A stretch of DNA of 64,000 nt from JANXQG01 sp964615095 (GTDB lineage Bacteria > Planctomycetota > Planctomycetia > Pirellulales > Thermoguttaceae). The position numbers and the translations under genes were made by a program. The stretch lies in contig CAZTPX010000038.1 of NCBI GenBank assembly GCA_964615095.1, positions 4,758 to 68,757 on the forward strand, written 5' to 3'. This document shows positions 7,342-17,475 of this stretch, one piece after another (the first letter of the stretch is position 1; each line of letters begins with the position of its first letter). Below the pieces are notes generated by a model. That model did no database searches. It saw nothing but the letters and a program-made list of their open reading frames with translations, and was not told the DNA's origin.

Positions 7342-9251
7342 TTCGACTCTCCCAAAAGATCGCTAATCTGTTGACTCAACTCGTGTACGCGGAACGGCCG
7401 GCCCTCGACCTTCGCCAGCGGCCGGGCGTCGACCAGGTATTTCGCCCGCAGCAACGTGCAAAGCTGGCCCATGTTGTTCTCCGGTACGAGGATCCGTTGG
7501 TAAGCTTTGATCAATGTGCCGAGATTGGCCGGGAAGGGATTCAAGTAACGCAGGTGCAGGTGATCGACCGAGCGACCGGCCGCCTGCAACTCGCTGACCG
7601 CCGCCGCCACAGAACCGTACGTACTGCCCCAGCTTACAACCAGCAGATCGGCCTTGCCCGAGCCTTTGACCGTCGCCGCTGGAATATCGCCGGCTATTCG
7701 CTCGATTTTTTCCGCCCGCAGGTTGACCATCTGCTGATGGTTCATCGCGTCGTAGCTCACGGCGCCGACGACGTCGGTCTTTTCCAGGCCGCCGATGCGA
7801 TGTTCATAACGAGGCGTACCGGGGGCGACCCACGGTCGGGCCAAGGTTTTCGCGTTGCGGCGATAGGGGGCAAACTCCTCGGGCGAGGGAATCTTCGGCG
7901 TGTGCAGGTCCGGCAGTTCGTCGGGATCGACGATCCGCCAGGGTTCGGCCCCGTTGGCGAGGAAACTGTCGGAGAGGACCATCACCGGCGTCATGTATTT
8001 TGTGGCCAGGCGCACCGCCTCGAAGGCCATGGCGAAGCAATCGGCGGGAGTGGCCGCGGCCAGCACGGCCAGCGGCGCCTCGCCATGCCGTCCGTGGATG
8101 GCCATGAGCAGGTCGGATTGCTCGGTTTTCGTGGGCATGCCCGTGCTGGGGCCGGCCCGCTGCACGTCGAAGATCACCATCGGCAGTTCCGTGATGACGG
8201 CAAGGCCCAGGCCCTCGACCTTCAGGGCCAGGCCCGGGCCGCTGGTGCCGGTGGCCCCGATCGCGCCGGCGAAGGACGCGCCGATGGCGGCTACACAAGC
8301 GGCGATTTCGTCTTCCACCTGCAGCGTGCGGACGTCGTAGTCCTTGTACTTCGATAGCTCGTGCAGGATCTCGCTGGCGGGCGTGATCGGGTAGCTGGCG
8401 TAGACCAGCGTCCGCCCGGCCTTGTGCGCACCCGCAACCAATCCCAGGGCCGCGGCCTCGTTGCCCGTCAGGCGGCGGTAGCGCCCCGGGGGCAGCTTGG
8501 CGGCCGCAACCGTGTGCTGCACGCGGAACAACTCGGCCGTGTCGGCAAAGTTGTATCCCGCCCGCAGGCTGGCCCCGTTGGCCGCCATGATCGACATGTT
8601 CTTACGGAACTTCTTGATCAGGAACTCCAACACCGGCTGGATCGGCCGATCGTAGAGCCAGAGGCTCAACCCCAGGGCGAAGAAGTTCTTGCAGCGGGCG
8701 GCGTCCTTGCGCGGAAGTTGCAAGTGCCGCACGGCCTCTTCGTTCATCCGCGTCATGCCCACGGGGATCACGCGATAAGCGGAAAGCTCCCCGCTGGTCA
8801 AGGGGTTGGCGGCATAGCCGGCCTTGGCCAGATTGGCCTCGTTGAACTCGTCTTCATTGACCACCAGGATGCCGCCCGGCTGCACGTCGCGGAGGTTGAC
8901 CTTCAAGGCCGCCGGGTTCATGGCAATCAACACGTAGGGCGAATCGCCCGGCGTATGCACCTCGTGGTCGGCAAAACTGAGTTGAAAACCGCTCACGCCG
9001 CCCAGCGAACCGGCCGGGGCACGGATCTCCGAGGGATAGTCGGGCTGGGTGCAGACGACAAGGCCGGTCATCGAAGCGATGTCGGCAAACTGGCTGCCGA
9101 CGACCTGCATACCGTCGCCCGAATCGCCGGCAAAGCGAACCGTGGCGGAATGCACCTGGACGAATTCTTTCTCCCCCGCGGCGGCGCCATCGCCAGCCGG
9201 CGTCGCCGGGGCTGTTCCACGTGCCGTTGGGGCTGATTCCATACCGGACAT
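7338..9251 (-). CDS. korA: 2-oxoacid:ferredoxin oxidoreductase, fused gamma-alpha subunit
   Basis: About 637 residues. The N-terminal third is the gamma domain (VRFAGDSGDGMQVVGSQFA), fused to the alpha domain (AALGLVAGAHKAGRTLVYASYPITPASEIL and the EDEIAACVAAIGASFAGA region) with the C-terminal domain (VVSWGSTYGS). This gamma-alpha fusion is typical of the KorAB class. With KorB it forms the complete two-gene enzyme linking the TCA-cycle 2-oxoglutarate step to ferredoxin. The ATG at 9251 is preferred over an in-frame TTG at 9266 because GAGAG sits just upstream of it. Confidence 0.9.
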   Translation of the reverse strand: MSGMESAPTARGTAPATPAGDGAAAGEKEFVQVHSATVRFAGDSGDGMQVVGSQFADIASMTGLVVCTQPDYPSEIRAPAGSLGGVSGFQLSFADHEVHTPGDSPYVLIAMNPAALKVNLRDVQPGGILVVNEDEFNEANLAKAGYAANPLTSGELSAYRVIPVGMTRMNEEAVRHLQLPRKDAARCKNFFALGLSLWLYDRPIQPVLEFLIKKFRKNMSIMAANGASLRAGYNFADTAELFRVQHTVAAAKLPPGRYRRLTGNEAAALGLVAGAHKAGRTLVYASYPITPASEILHELSKYKDYDVRTLQVEDEIAACVAAIGASFAGAIGATGTSGPGLALKVEGLGLAVITELPMVIFDVQRAGPSTGMPTKTEQSDLLMAIHGRHGEAPLAVLAAATPADCFAMAFEAVRLATKYMTPVMVLSDSFLANGAEPWRIVDPDELPDLHTPKIPSPEEFAPYRRNAKTLARPWVAPGTPRYEHRIGGLEKTDVVGAVSYDAMNHQQMVNLRAEKIERIAGDIPAATVKGSGKADLLVVSWGSTYGSVAAAVSELQAAGRSVDHLHLRYLNPFPANLGTLIKAYQRILVPENNMGQLCTLLRAKYLVDARPLAKVEGRPFRVHELSQQISDLLGESK

Positions 9252-9429
9252 TGTGTTCTCTCGCAAGTAGGTTTCGAAGGGCTGCCGCGCCTAGCCGCGT
9301 GGCAAAACCCAGTACTCAGTCTTTAGGTTAACAATTATTTCCGCCAAATCAAGCGTTGCGGCGGCGGCGAAGACTTTTTTTCGGCATAAACTTGGCAAAA
9401 ATCATCCTGTCAGGGGGGTAACTGCCGGC

Positions 9430-10041
9430 TCACTTTCCCAACAGCGGCCGCTGCATGAGGCACGACCATGCCGGGTAGCCATCCTTCAAGACCAGGCTGG
9501 GCATGCGGATCGGTTCCAGTCGCACGACCTCGAACAAGCGGCCCAGTTCGTTGTAGAGTTGGCGCTTGGTGACCGGCGGCGGACTGCCTTCAATCGGCTC
9601 GCCGGCCGCGGCAGCCAAGGTCATGTAATACGACCCCGGCCGCGTGACCCGCCAGAGCGCATCGAGATAACGGTCCAACTCGATCTGCCGGACATAGTGA
9701 TACAGGCCCGAATCATAGGCAAAATCGAAAGCGCCGGAGGTCTGCGCGAACTCGTAGTAATCGGCCAACACGAAGCGCGGCAGGGCATCTTCCTGCTCGG
9801 CACGGACCCTGGCCCGTTCAATCGCCGTGGGAGAGTTGTCGACGGCCGTGACCTCCAGGCCGCGCCGCACCATGTAGATCGCGTCGGCGCCGGTACCGCA
9901 GCCGATATCCAGCGCGGAACCGCGCCCAATCCGCTTCTCATCGAGAAAGCGGATCAGTTCTGCGGAAGGCTCGCCCGTTTCCCATACGGGTGTCCCCTCC
10001 CGATAAATTGCGTCCCAGTCCCACATCCGCGGAAGTGTCAT
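9430..10041 (-). CDS. Class I SAM-dependent methyltransferase
   Basis: This 203-residue protein starts MTLPRMWDWDAIY and has the SAM-binding motif I LDIGCGTGADAIYM, acidic residue of motif II (VTAVDNSPTAIERA) and a motif III-like DFAYDSGLYHYV. The W-x-x-Y-x-x-G-x-P-x-W-x-x-G-x-P beginning resembles the thiopurine/tellurite methyltransferase branch, which modifies small molecules, but the substrate cannot be read from sequence. An in-frame extension upstream of 10041 lacks homology features and was not used. It is divergent from glnA and appears monocistronic. Confidence 0.8.
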   Translation of the reverse strand: MTLPRMWDWDAIYREGTPVWETGEPSAELIRFLDEKRIGRGSALDIGCGTGADAIYMVRRGLEVTAVDNSPTAIERARVRAEQEDALPRFVLADYYEFAQTSGAFDFAYDSGLYHYVRQIELDRYLDALWRVTRPGSYYMTLAAAAGEPIEGSPPPVTKRQLYNELGRLFEVVRLEPIRMPSLVLKDGYPAWSCLMQRPLLGK

Positions 10042-10264
10042 GATCGGTGTCTCGTTTGTCGTGGTCAAACATCGCTCCACTGCCGCCGGGTCAGCGAGGG
10101 CCAGTGTGTACAGCCTTCTTAGTCTGAAGTGTTGTTCCCCGTTTTGCAAGCCGGCAGCCACATTTTCTCCATCACTAATAACCAGATTTGATCTTTGCAT
10201 AGGTTCCCAAGACGGCCGATTTTTGCCTGGGTTTTTCGTCCGTGCGCACAAAAATGTCGCTCGT

Positions 10265-10281
10265 TGCCTATATTATAGGCA
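10265..10281. promoter_or_regulatory. Palindrome, candidate activator site upstream of the glnA promoter
   Basis: TGCCTATA-T-TATAGGCA is a perfect 8-bp dyad, centred about 120 bp upstream of the -24 element, the usual distance for enhancer-binding activators of sigma-54 promoters. It does not match the enterobacterial NtrC consensus, so the binding protein is unknown. Confidence 0.4.
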
Positions 10282-10289
10282 TGCTAAGT

Positions 10290-10301
10290 TTGGCGTGCCA
10301 A
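10290..10301. promoter_or_regulatory. Second palindrome upstream of the glnA promoter
   Basis: TTGGCGTGCCAA is a 5-bp dyad around GT, 8 nt from the preceding palindrome. Two adjacent dyads upstream of a -24/-12 promoter are suggestive of paired activator binding. This is inference only. Confidence 0.3.
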
Positions 10302-10392
10302 TCGGCAGTAAATCTTGAATGTAGCCATAAGTCTTTTTAAATTATGTATTTAGGACGATAGAATCGCGTCGGGCCGCACTCTGAAAAAATCC

Positions 10393-10408
10393 TGGCACCG
10401 CCTTTGCA
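10393..10408 (+). promoter_or_regulatory. Sigma-54 (-24/-12) promoter for glnA
   Basis: TGGCAC-CGCCT-TTGCA matches the sigma-54 consensus at every conserved position, with GG and GC separated by exactly 10 nt. It points toward glnA, whose start is about 440 nt downstream. Nitrogen-regulated sigma-54 transcription of glutamine synthetase is well established in other bacteria, so the assignment fits the gene. Confidence 0.8.
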
Positions 10409-10845
10409 TTTCCCGCGGCCCATCGTGCGTCGCGGTTTGCAATGCCGTTGATTCCTGGGCGTGTTACAGGCTTTTGGCGAATTTTTTCCGGCCAGGGGAA
10501 ATAGGCCGCGATGCGAATCTATGGTATCCTGGTTCCTGCTCCGACCCGCTCGTCATATTTGCACAGGCGGGAGCCGTCCCACGGATTGCAAGAGCGAGAG
10601 ATTTGTATTACTGTTTGATCTTTGCGGCATTGGCCTGAGTTTTTACTGTCAACGGTTGGAGATACTGCAATTTTCCGCCCGCCGTGGCGCTCGCTTGCAT
10701 TTCAACCCGCGCAAGGTAAATGGAGAAACGAGGGAGGCGTCAGGAGCCTTTGTCGTTCTCTTTTGTTTCCCATTCGACGCAAGTCGATATGTCTTCTCCG
10801 AGGTGGAATCCTGACGTCCGCTTCCCATGAAAGGACCCTATCATA

Positions 10846-12258
<1,413 letters not shown>

Positions 12259-12350
12259 AGATAGAGGATTAGAGATGAAGGACAAGGGATGGTAGCCCTC
12301 GGGTTTGCCGACCTGGTCCTGATCTCAACACATCCTTGACACATAAGCGC

Positions 12351-12390
12351 GCCCGCAGGCGAGACCCGCGTCTCACCTGCGGGCCGGCGT
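12351..12390 (+). terminator. Probable glnA terminator
   Basis: Arms 12351-12365 and 12370-12384 pair with one mismatch and a 4-nt loop (GCCCGCAGGCGAGAC ... GTCTCACCTGCGGGC), followed by CGGCGTGTTTCTT. The short T-rich tail makes it a plausible intrinsic terminator about 95 nt after the glnA stop. Confidence 0.55.
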
Positions 12391-12650
12391 GTTTCTTGGC
12401 AGGACTTTCAGGCGGTCCGAGAAGTCTCACCCCTCCCGGAGGGAGAGGGGACATGTTGTGGGAACTTTCCGGATAGCCTCTCAGGCGATCCAGTTCCCCA
12501 CTCCCGCAACTTCGGTGTCGTTGTTTGGGCTGCCATCTTCATGCTCTCTGCCGTTGGAATCGCCGTCATGGTACCGAGTGCGAGCGGTCGGCGTCTCTTG
12601 CCTTTGTTATATAATGCTATGAACACCGCCTGAAAACCGCTGGGGCGAAA
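12391..12650. repeat. Spacer with a TCGGATAGCC-family repeat
   Basis: No gene is supported. From 12415 to about 12485 it holds CCGAGAAGTCTC, a CCCTCCCGGAGGGAGAGGGG palindrome and CCGGATAGCCTCTCA. The same building blocks recur at 22.6, 28.7, 42.3 and 57.4 kb, so this is a dispersed repeat. No clear promoter for the following TPR gene was seen. Confidence 0.6.
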
Positions 12651-13517
12651 ATGAAACAAACGCCTTCTTCCATCCTGATCTATGGCTTCTTCTCTTGCGT
12701 CCTGGCCTACGGCCTCTTTTTGCTTTTTAATGGATACCGTGCCAAGATGGAATTCGATCGAGGGGTGAGGGCATTTGAGACTGGCGATCTTGATTCGGCT
12801 ATCGCCCATTTCGCCGTGACCATTCGACTCAAGCCTGGCTTTGCCGGGGCCTATTACGACCGGGGCTTCGCTTACGGGAAACAGGGTGACTTCGACAAGG
12901 CCATTGCCGATTTTAGCGAGGTCATCCGCCTCAAGCCCGACGTTGCTGACGCGTATTACAGTCGGGGGAACGCCTATCGGGAGAAAGGCGACTTCGATAA
13001 GGCCATTGGCGATTACACCGAGGCTATTCGGCTCCAACCGGCGCACGCCGATGTCTACTACAATCGTGGCCACGCCTGGGCGCGCAAGGGCGATTTCGAC
13101 AAGACGATTGCCGACTTCAGCGCAGCCATCCAACTGAACCCCAAAAATGCGGAGGTCTATGCCAACCGTGGCGTCGTCTACGGGAAGAAGAACGACCTCA
13201 ACAGAGCGATGGCGGACTTCAACGAGGCTGTCCGTCTCAAGCCTGATTATTCCCAGGCCTATTACGGCCGGGGAGTCGTTTATGGGAAAGAAGGCGACTA
13301 CGACAAGGCCCTTGCCGACATCAACGAGGCGATCCGGCTAGACCCGCAGAATGCCCGAGCGTATTACAGTCGGGGCGTTGTCTACCAAAGGAAAGGTGAG
13401 AAGGCCAAAGCGGAAGCAGATTTCGAGCGGGCCAAGAAACTCGGCTACCAGCCCAGAAATCCTATGGATCTTCTCTTTCTACCTGGCAGGCAGGATCGGA
13501 TAGGTGAACTCGGCTAG
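12651..13517 (+). CDS. Membrane-anchored TPR-repeat protein
   Basis: This 288-residue protein has an N-terminal membrane helix (about residues 7-26) and then about seven consecutive tetratricopeptide repeats, each with the pattern A-Y-Y-x-R-G-x-A-Y-x-x-x-G-D-x-D-K-A-I-x-D-x-x-x-A-I-R-L-x-P. TPRs are protein-binding scaffolds; the partner is unknown. The repeat unit is nearly regular at 34 residues. After the last repeat (KKLGYQP) the final ~20 residues are encoded by sequence overlapping the antisense fucosidase remnant, so the original C-terminus may have been replaced by a rearrangement. Confidence 0.85.
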   Translation: MKQTPSSILIYGFFSCVLAYGLFLLFNGYRAKMEFDRGVRAFETGDLDSAIAHFAVTIRLKPGFAGAYYDRGFAYGKQGDFDKAIADFSEVIRLKPDVADAYYSRGNAYREKGDFDKAIGDYTEAIRLQPAHADVYYNRGHAWARKGDFDKTIADFSAAIQLNPKNAEVYANRGVVYGKKNDLNRAMADFNEAVRLKPDYSQAYYGRGVVYGKEGDYDKALADINEAIRLDPQNARAYYSRGVVYQRKGEKAKAEADFERAKKLGYQPRNPMDLLFLPGRQDRIGELG

Positions 13518-13907
13518 CAGGTAGGACTTGCTTGCGGCATTTCCCATGTACGGGCCTGCCCCCCGCGGATCGCTGAGCGGCCCCGGCCGCCCCATCTCGC
13601 CCAAGCGGATGTCCGCCCCTTCCTGGGCGCCTTGATTGAAACCAACGAAGCACCCCGGCTGGAACGACTTGCAGCACGCGACCGTGTCCTTGTGGCTCAG
13701 CCCGCCGTCGCCAACCGCGTGATCGAACCAGATGTACTCGATCGGACCGTACTTCGTCAGCAACTCCTTGAGCTGGGCCTTCTTCATTTCCGGGTTGCTG
13801 CCGCCTTGGCTGCCTTGGCCGTCCACGGCCTTGGGCCAGTTCCAGTCGCCCTCCGAAAAATACAGGGCCAGCTTGACGCCGTCTTGCTCCAGGGGCACGT
13901 CGGCCCA
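13479..13907 (-). pseudogene. Alpha-L-fucosidase (GH29) internal fragment
   Basis: About 140 residues match the middle of GH29 fucosidases: GVKLALYFSEGDWNWP, then LLTKYGPIEYIWFDHA with the nucleophile aspartate in WFD, then GDGGLSHKDT and GEMGRPGPLSDPRGAGPYMGN. A complete enzyme has about 430-500 residues plus a signal peptide. A stop codon lies directly upstream of the conserved part, and the C-terminal side runs into the TPR gene. Both ends are therefore missing and the fragment cannot encode a working enzyme. It adds to the glycosidase-rich character of the region. Confidence 0.7.
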
Positions 13908-14227
13908 TTATGGTGCAAGAATCGGGCAAGGGAAAGCGCAAACGCCGCAATCGCTTGGGCCTGCGTCGCAAGTCCGGGCCGTTCTCCTGGCGGAGCGGAA
14001 AGTGAACTGCGCTCGATAACTGTCGTTGTTTTCGCCGTCCGTGGCGATCGAATCGACATGCCAGCCGTGCATCCCAAAAGCAATGCCATGCCTTAAACCG
14101 TGCTATAGTAAAGGGATAGTGCATTTCTTCTTCTCCGGTCTTGCTCCGGCATGTAGAATGCACCACTGAGAAGCGTTCATTTTCCGCACTTCTTTCGCGT
14201 TCGGTTTCATTGGAGCCTTGCAAATTA
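13908..14227. other. Spacer upstream of the squalene-cyclase-fold gene
   Basis: About 320 nt in which no gene is supported. It lies upstream of the degraded fucosidase and may contain its decayed 5' part in shifted frames, but nothing convincing can be aligned by eye. It must also contain the promoter for the gene at 14228. Confidence 0.4.
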
Positions 14228-15400
14228 ATGAATACCAAGAGCATGTCCCGTCCAGTCTCCCGTCGTAGTTTCCTGGCTGCCTCAACGGCCGTCGCGTCTT
14301 TTTCGGCCACCGGCCTGCTTTCGCTGGGCAATTTGCAGGCGGCCGTGGCGGCGGACCCCAAGATCGACGCCCTAGTGGCCAAGGCGGTGGAATACCTCGC
14401 CCAGCACCAGTCGGCCGACGGCGCGTTCACGCCCCAGGCAGGCGTGGGCGTGACGGCCCTAGTGGCCACCGCCCTGTTGCAAAACGGCCGCTCGCCGGAC
14501 GACCCGCTTGTGGCCCGCAGCCTGAAGTTCCTGGAGGGATACGTCCAGCCCGATGGCGGCATCTACAGCCCCAAGCTGGGCTACAAGAACTACGAGACCT
14601 GTATCGCCCTGACCTGCTTCGTCGAGGCCAATGCCGACAAGCGCTACGAGAAGTTCATCCGCAACGCGGAAAAGTATCTCAAGGCCAACCAGTGGACCGA
14701 GGCCACGAACGAAAACGACCCCACGCGGAAGATCGACAAGTCCGATCCGTTCTACGGCGGCGCCGGCTATGGCAAGAACAAGCGGCCGGACCTCTCGAAC
14801 ACGGCCTTCCTGATCGACGCCTTGAAGGAGGCGGGCAACGGCCCGGACGATGAATCGATGAAGAAGGCCCTGGTCTTCGTCTCCCGCTGCCAGAACCTGG
14901 AGAGCGAATATAACAACACGCCCGCCGCGGCCAAGAACCCCGACGGCGGCTTCTACTACACGCCGGCGGATGGTGGCGAGAGCGCGGCCGACAAGCTGCC
15001 CAATGGCGGCTTGCGGAGCTATGCCTCGATGACCTACTCCGGATTGAAAAGTATGCTTTACTGCGGCGTGAAAGCCACCGATCCACGCGTCAAAGCGGCC
15101 ACCAAATGGATCCAGGAAAATTACGACCTGAAGACCAATCCGGGACTGGGGCCGGACGGACTCTACTACTATTATCACGTCTTCGCCAAGGCCCTGGCCG
15201 CCGTCGGCAGCGATACTTTGCAGGACGCCAAGGGTGTGAAGCACGTCTGGCGGAAGGATCTCGTCGCAGAACTGGCCTCCCGACAACTGCCCAACGGATC
15301 GTGGACTAACACCAAGAGCCGATGGCTGGAAGGCGATCCGAACCTGGTGACGGGCTACGCCCTGCTGGCACTTTCCTACTGCCGCCCCGGCGCGAAGTGA
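14228..15400 (+). CDS. Secreted prenyltransferase/squalene-cyclase-fold repeat protein
   Basis: This 390-residue protein begins with a Tat-type signal (SRRSFLAAS, twin Arg12-Arg13, then a hydrophobic segment to about residue 40). The mature part has repeats of the alpha6/alpha6 toroid fold shared by terpene cyclases and prenyltransferases: KAVEYLAQHQSADGAF, KFLEGYVQPDGGI, and the C-terminal LASRQLPNGSWTN. It lacks the DXDD acid motif of squalene-hopene cyclase, so it is probably a non-cyclase family member exported in folded form. ATG 14228 has GGAG upstream. It is followed by a 33-bp perfect hairpin. Function unknown. Confidence 0.8.
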   Translation: MNTKSMSRPVSRRSFLAASTAVASFSATGLLSLGNLQAAVAADPKIDALVAKAVEYLAQHQSADGAFTPQAGVGVTALVATALLQNGRSPDDPLVARSLKFLEGYVQPDGGIYSPKLGYKNYETCIALTCFVEANADKRYEKFIRNAEKYLKANQWTEATNENDPTRKIDKSDPFYGGAGYGKNKRPDLSNTAFLIDALKEAGNGPDDESMKKALVFVSRCQNLESEYNNTPAAAKNPDGGFYYTPADGGESAADKLPNGGLRSYASMTYSGLKSMLYCGVKATDPRVKAATKWIQENYDLKTNPGLGPDGLYYYYHVFAKALAAVGSDTLQDAKGVKHVWRKDLVAELASRQLPNGSWTNTKSRWLEGDPNLVTGYALLALSYCRPGAK

Positions 15401-15406
15401 GGCTGA

Positions 15407-15484
15407 GGTCGCTGTAGGGAACGCCCTCCGTGGCGTTCCAAAAGAACGCACGGAACGCCACGGAGGGCGTTCCCTACAGCGACC
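15407..15484. repeat. Perfect 33-bp inverted repeat (CTGTAGGGAACG family)
   Basis: Arms 15407-15439 and 15452-15484 are perfectly complementary with a 12-nt loop. The arm contains CTGTAGGGAACGCCCTCC. It lies between convergent genes and could terminate both transcripts. Relatives occur at 18919-19000 and 55241-55307. Confidence 0.85.
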
Positions 15485-15531
15485 GGGGGCCATACCGGTC
15501 GTGCGCGTCAAAATCCGTCAGAAGCAACGCC

Positions 15532-17334
15532 TTACAGCAACTCATCCAGTTCTTCCACGAGCTTTCCGAACTGCGCGAGCGCCCCATCTACGGCGGCGGG
15601 TTGTTGCATGTCGACACCCGCATCGCGGAGCAGGTCGAGCGGGTCTTTCGAGCAGCCGCCCTTGAGGAAGTTCAAGTAGTCCTCGAGTTCTTGTTTGCCG
15701 CCGCCGGTCACGCGATCGGCCAGGGCGATCGCGGCCGACATGCCCGTGGCATACTTGTAGACGTAAAACGCCCGATAGAAGTGCGGGATCCGTAGGCACT
15801 CCAGGTCCAACTCGTCGTCAAGCGCGAAATCGGGTCCGAAGTACTGCTGCAGCAGGCCGCGATAGATTTCCTTGAAGCGATCCAAAGTGAGCGGCTCGCC
15901 CGCCTCGGCCGATTGGTGGGCCAGTTTCTCGAACTCCGCGAACATCGTCTGGCGGACGATCGTGGCCCGCATGGCGTCTAGCTGGCGATTGACGAGGAAG
16001 GCCCGCTCCGTGTCATTGCGGGCGTTGCCCAGCAGGTAGCGGCTCAAGAGTTGTTCGTTGAACGTGCTGGCCACTTCGGCCACAAAGATCACGTAGTTGT
16101 AGTAAGCGAACGGCTGATGGCGGGCGGAATGCCAACTGTGCATGGAATGGCCCGCCTCGTGCGCCAGCGTGAAGACGTGGTCCAGCACGTCGGGCTGGTA
16201 GTTCATGAGGATATAGGGCTCGCTCTCGAAGGTCCCGGAGCTGAAGGCGCCGCTCTGCTTGCCGCGGTTCTCGTAGCGGTCGCACCACCGGCCGCGGAGA
16301 CCCTTTTCCAGCGCCCCGCAATACTCGTTGCCCAGCGGCTGCAGTGACTTGAGCACCACGTTGACCGCCTGGTCCCAAGTGTGCTTGCGCTCCAAGTCGG
16401 CAAGGATCGGCACGTAGGTGTCGTACTGGTGGATGTCCTTCAGCCGCATCTTTCGCCGCCGCACGTCGTAGTAGTGGTGTACGGCGGGCAGGTGGCGATG
16501 GACCGAGGCGATGAGGTTGTCGTAGACCGTCACCGGGACTTGGTCGGGGAAGAGGGCCGCTTCCAGGGCGCTGGCATGGTTCCGCGCCTTGGCGTAGTAG
16601 ATGTCGGCCTGCACGGAACCGGCCAGCGCCGCGGTCAAGGCATGTGCGTGTTCGGCATACTCGCGGTAATACTGGTGAAAGACCTTCCGCCGCACGGCCC
16701 GGTCGGGCGCGTGCAACAGGGTACTGAAGGTTGCATGGCTTAGTTCGATCACGTCGCCGCGGTCGTTCTTGATCGCGCCGAATTTCAGGTCGGCGTCGTT
16801 GAGCTGGCGGAAGATCTGGCTGGCCGCCTGGGCCATTTCCGTCTGCATGGCCAGCAAGTTCTCTTCCTTCTTGCCCAGCGTGTGCGGCTTGTGGCGGAGC
16901 ACGCGCTGCAGGAGGAGCTTGTAGGGGGCCAGCACGGGCGAGTCGAGGAACGACTTCATCTTCGCCGCGGGGATGGCCAGGATTTCGGGGCGGATGTAAC
17001 TGGCCGCCTGGGCCGCGCGGCTGGCCACGGCCATGAAACGGCCGTACATCCGCTGATAGCGGCTCTCGCCAAGGTCCTCGGCCGTCTTCAGGAAAGCAAA
17101 ATTGCCCAACCGCTCCGCCGTCCGATCGAGGTCCAGATCGAACTGTAAGCACTCAGCCAGCGACTCGGGGCTTTCGGCCAGCTTGCCCTGAAACCTGGCG
17201 TACTCCGCAACGCGGCCTTCCCAGGCGTTGAACGCCGCTTCCCAGGCGTCGTCGGACGCGAAAAGGCTGGAAAGGTCCCATGTGTCTGAGGGTTTGACTT
17301 TGCCGCGGGGCGGCAGTTGTTTCACTTTGGCCAT
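15532..17334 (-). CDS. pepF: Oligoendopeptidase F (peptidase family M3B)
   Basis: This 600-residue metallopeptidase has the zinc motif HEAGH (in FTLAHEAGHSMHSW) with the downstream glutamate in FVAEVASTFNE. The N-terminal M3 domain (DTWDLSSLFASDDAWEAAF) and the C-terminal YVYKYATGMSAAIALA signature are typical of PepF. It degrades short peptides in the cytoplasm; no signal peptide is seen. Length matches the family. The gene is 141 nt downstream of fabH on the same strand and may be transcribed with it. Confidence 0.93.
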   Translation of the reverse strand: MAKVKQLPPRGKVKPSDTWDLSSLFASDDAWEAAFNAWEGRVAEYARFQGKLAESPESLAECLQFDLDLDRTAERLGNFAFLKTAEDLGESRYQRMYGRFMAVASRAAQAASYIRPEILAIPAAKMKSFLDSPVLAPYKLLLQRVLRHKPHTLGKKEENLLAMQTEMAQAASQIFRQLNDADLKFGAIKNDRGDVIELSHATFSTLLHAPDRAVRRKVFHQYYREYAEHAHALTAALAGSVQADIYYAKARNHASALEAALFPDQVPVTVYDNLIASVHRHLPAVHHYYDVRRRKMRLKDIHQYDTYVPILADLERKHTWDQAVNVVLKSLQPLGNEYCGALEKGLRGRWCDRYENRGKQSGAFSSGTFESEPYILMNYQPDVLDHVFTLAHEAGHSMHSWHSARHQPFAYYNYVIFVAEVASTFNEQLLSRYLLGNARNDTERAFLVNRQLDAMRATIVRQTMFAEFEKLAHQSAEAGEPLTLDRFKEIYRGLLQQYFGPDFALDDELDLECLRIPHFYRAFYVYKYATGMSAAIALADRVTGGGKQELEDYLNFLKGGCSKDPLDLLRDAGVDMQQPAAVDGALAQFGKLVEELDELL

Positions 17335-17475
17335 GGATTAGGAGGAAAGTCTAAAGGGACAGGAATTATAAAGGTCGAAACCCGAAATCCATTTGAATAT
17401 CATGTTTTGAATTTATTGCCGATCGGAACGATCGGACGGATTTCGACATTCGGATTTCGGATTTCATCCTTCCCG

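Larger units (their letters stand above)
10042..10845. other. Long glnA upstream region
   Basis: About 800 nt without a convincing gene. It contains the sigma-54 promoter at 10393-10408, two palindromes upstream (10265-10281 and 10290-10301) and about 425 nt of presumptive 5' leader before glnA. A short open frame at 10461-10814 has no recognisable features. The leader is long enough to hold a regulatory RNA, but no known riboswitch consensus was recognised. Confidence 0.6.

Noticed and set aside
10461..10814. 117-codon + strand frame in the glnA leader
   Set aside because: No motif, no ribosome-binding site, and the interval is better explained as the 5' leader between the sigma-54 promoter and glnA.
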